In this document: positions 62,658 through 64,000 of the stretch, piece by piece | How the letters are laid out: every line of letters begins with the position of its first letter | Numbering within the stretch: the first letter of the stretch is position 1 | Assembly (NCBI GenBank): GCA_030248065.1 | Contig: JASAMV010000328.1 | Coordinates: 28,151 to 92,150 of the forward strand | Direction: 5' to 3' | Length of the DNA: 64,000 nt | Source: Rhynchonema sp. JSB1_4 | Taxonomy: Eukaryota > Nematoda > Chromadorea > Monhysterida > Xyalidae | Notes under the pieces: model-generated | The model's database searches: none | What the model was told of the DNA's origin: nothing | What the model saw: only the letters and a program-made list of their open reading frames with translations | Position numbers and translations under genes: made by a program

Positions 62658-63064
62658 CAGTGGTGTAGCTACCCAGGCGGGGCGGCAACCTACTGTACCA
62701 CCCAAAAAGCGGGGCGGCAACCTACCTACTGTACCAGCCGAGCTAGGGGGGGGTCGTACCACTTGGGGGGGTCATCTGGAAACCGAAATTTTTTATGTCT
62801 AAATACTGAAGAAAATGTGGTCTAAAACACTAATTTCGCGCGCAGCGCGCGATTTTTCGCCTATTTGCAGACAAATATGCTAATTTTATGCAATTTTAAG
62901 CCAAAAATGAATGTTTTGGGTGAAAAGTTAGGTGGGGCGGCAACCTACCTACTGTACCAGGGGAGGGGCGGCAACCTACCTACTGTATTGATACCAGGCG
63001 AGGGGCGGCAACCTACCTACTGTACCTTGGGGGGGGACCCCCCACCCCCCCAGCCACACCATTG
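62658..63064. mobile_element. hAT-like miniature element, family B
   Basis: 407 bp. Left end CAGTGGTGTAGCTACCCAGG, right end CCAGCCACACCATTG; perfect 8-bp target duplication CCTGGATC (62650-62657 and 63065-63072). Five units of GGCGGCAACC followed by TACCTACTGTACC, two on the left (one shortened) and three on the right. The core has a CGCGCGCAGCGCGCG hairpin at about 62837. Confidence 0.93.
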
Positions 63065-63308
63065 CCTGGATCTGACGAACTTTGTGCAACTGCAGAAGCA
63101 GTGATTTCACGCGAGCTGATTTTTTAATCAGCGATGTTCACAGCGATGCGCCTGGCCCTGTGTGGGACAAATAAACTTCACACACAAGCACACTGCCTCT
63201 ATCACCGTTGCAGCTCGGAATGACGGCGGCGGAATGATGCGCGTGCGTAAGATGGCGGGAATTTTTCTCTTTTCAATTTTTCTCGTTTTCAATTTTTGCT
63301 TGGGGGAC

Positions 63309-63638
63309 CAGAGATTAGGATCGGGCCGGGTTACCTCGGCCCGGCCCGGCCCTGCCCGATTTGAAAGTCCAAAATCGCGGCCCGGCCCGAGCCTAGGTCT
63401 GCCCGGCCCTGCCCGATTTTGGGGTCAAAGGAAAAAATGGGCAAAAAGGCCAAAATTTCCAAAAATTTTGTTGGGAAAGCAAAAGCATGTTTATTATGTT
63501 TTTGGTGATTCGGCTTCTGCGAACCGGGTCCATTTGGGCCCCATAAAAATGTGCACATTTTCTGCGCGAATGGCAATTTTTGGAGACATTTGGTCAAAAA
63601 GGCGCTTTTGGCTTAAAATTAATTTGAGCAATTCGAAC
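63309..63638. mobile_element. GGCCCGG-rich hAT-like element, left part
   Basis: Starts CAGAGATTAGGATCGGGCC, like the inverted right end at 35514. Contains repeated CGGCCCGGCCC and a segment (63517-63556) similar to the reverse complement of 31873-31915. The next element is inserted in it at 63638, and its right end lies beyond the window. Confidence 0.65.
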
Positions 63639-63993
63639 CAGAGGTGGGAATCGGGCCGGGTTACCTACCTCGGCCCGGCCGGCCCGGCCCGACGAGGTCC
63701 TGGGGTCGGCCCGGCCCGGCCCGGCCCGATTTCTTTTGGCCCTACTTTTTCTGATGATATTTTGAAGAAAATTTTTTGGTCAAAAATTACAGTATTTTGT
63801 TTAAAAAAATACCTGAAAATCATAGAAGTCGGTACTAAGCTGCTGAATCGCAATAAATTTTGGCTAATTTACCGTAAAAAGTCAAGATTTTTTTACTGAA
63901 TTTCGATGATGTCGGGCCTTTTCGGGCCGCGGCCGACCATCCCTTCCCAGCCCGGCCCGACATTCCGAAAAGCCGGCCCGATTCCCACCTCTG
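63639..63993. mobile_element. GGCCCGG-rich hAT-like miniature element, complete
   Basis: 355 bp, ends CAGAGGTGGGAATCGGGCC and GGCCCGATTCCCACCTCTG, perfectly inverted. Target duplication ATTCGAA(C): 63631-63638 on the left and the first seven bases at 63994-64000 on the right before the window ends. CGGCCCGG repeats near both ends, AT-rich core, no coding capacity. Confidence 0.92.
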
Positions 63994-64000
63994 ATTCGAA

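Overview
The window is animal nuclear DNA, almost certainly from a nematode. Introns are short to medium and end in TTTCAG-like acceptors. The tandem-repeat galectin matches the Caenorhabditis LEC-1 type throughout, C-type lectin genes form a cluster, and one repeat carries the nematode telomere hexamer (TTAGGC in permuted form). I cannot name the species. Exon models were built by hand from reading frame, GT-AG sites and intron phase. Every complete model below keeps one open frame, but none is supported by transcripts.

Layout. 250-4350: satellite array of ~181-bp units. 4351-9950: small foldback repeats, a secreted coiled-coil gene (5748-6425) and a stray signal-peptide exon. 10014-12871: tandem-repeat galectin. 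13396-19302: a Penelope-like retroelement (PLE) with 857-bp terminal direct repeats, a spliced ORF1, and an ORF2 with the GIY-YIG domain N-terminal to the reverse transcriptase. 21203-22306: a 1.1-kb non-autonomous LTR element with perfect 5-bp target duplications. 22749-25215: GILT-like thiol reductase. 25713-26439: small membrane protein. 27051-30437 (minus): mitochondrial malonyl-CoA:ACP transacylase, 11 exons. 30647-36894: a deep nest of hAT-like miniature elements, most with perfect 8-bp target duplications. 38110-40778 (minus): secreted C-type lectin plus PAN protein. 41185-41517 (minus): small membrane protein. 41887-45320: more miniature elements. 44976-50939: membralin, 14 exons. 51545-52669: HEMK2/N6AMT1-type methyltransferase. 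53511-62502 (minus): five related lectin-like genes. 62658-64000: more hAT-like elements.

How the genes relate. The housekeeping genes (MCAT, membralin, HEMK2, GILT) are unrelated neighbours with no operon-like spacing. The lectin-like genes are a local tandem family sharing one exon plan: signal peptide (phase 1), first half of the C-type lectin domain (phase 0), second half (phase 1), then membrane anchor or tail. One member keeps only the first and last exons.

The most unusual material is repetitive. Several hAT-like families have the same build: short CAG-type termini, 8-bp target duplication, G/C runs, and a short motif repeated many times inside. Within a copy the motif is uniform. Between copies that share the same termini and core, the motif differs. 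The PLE also carries a hammerhead-like core in an unusual strand order and a row of seven perfect hairpins in its intron.
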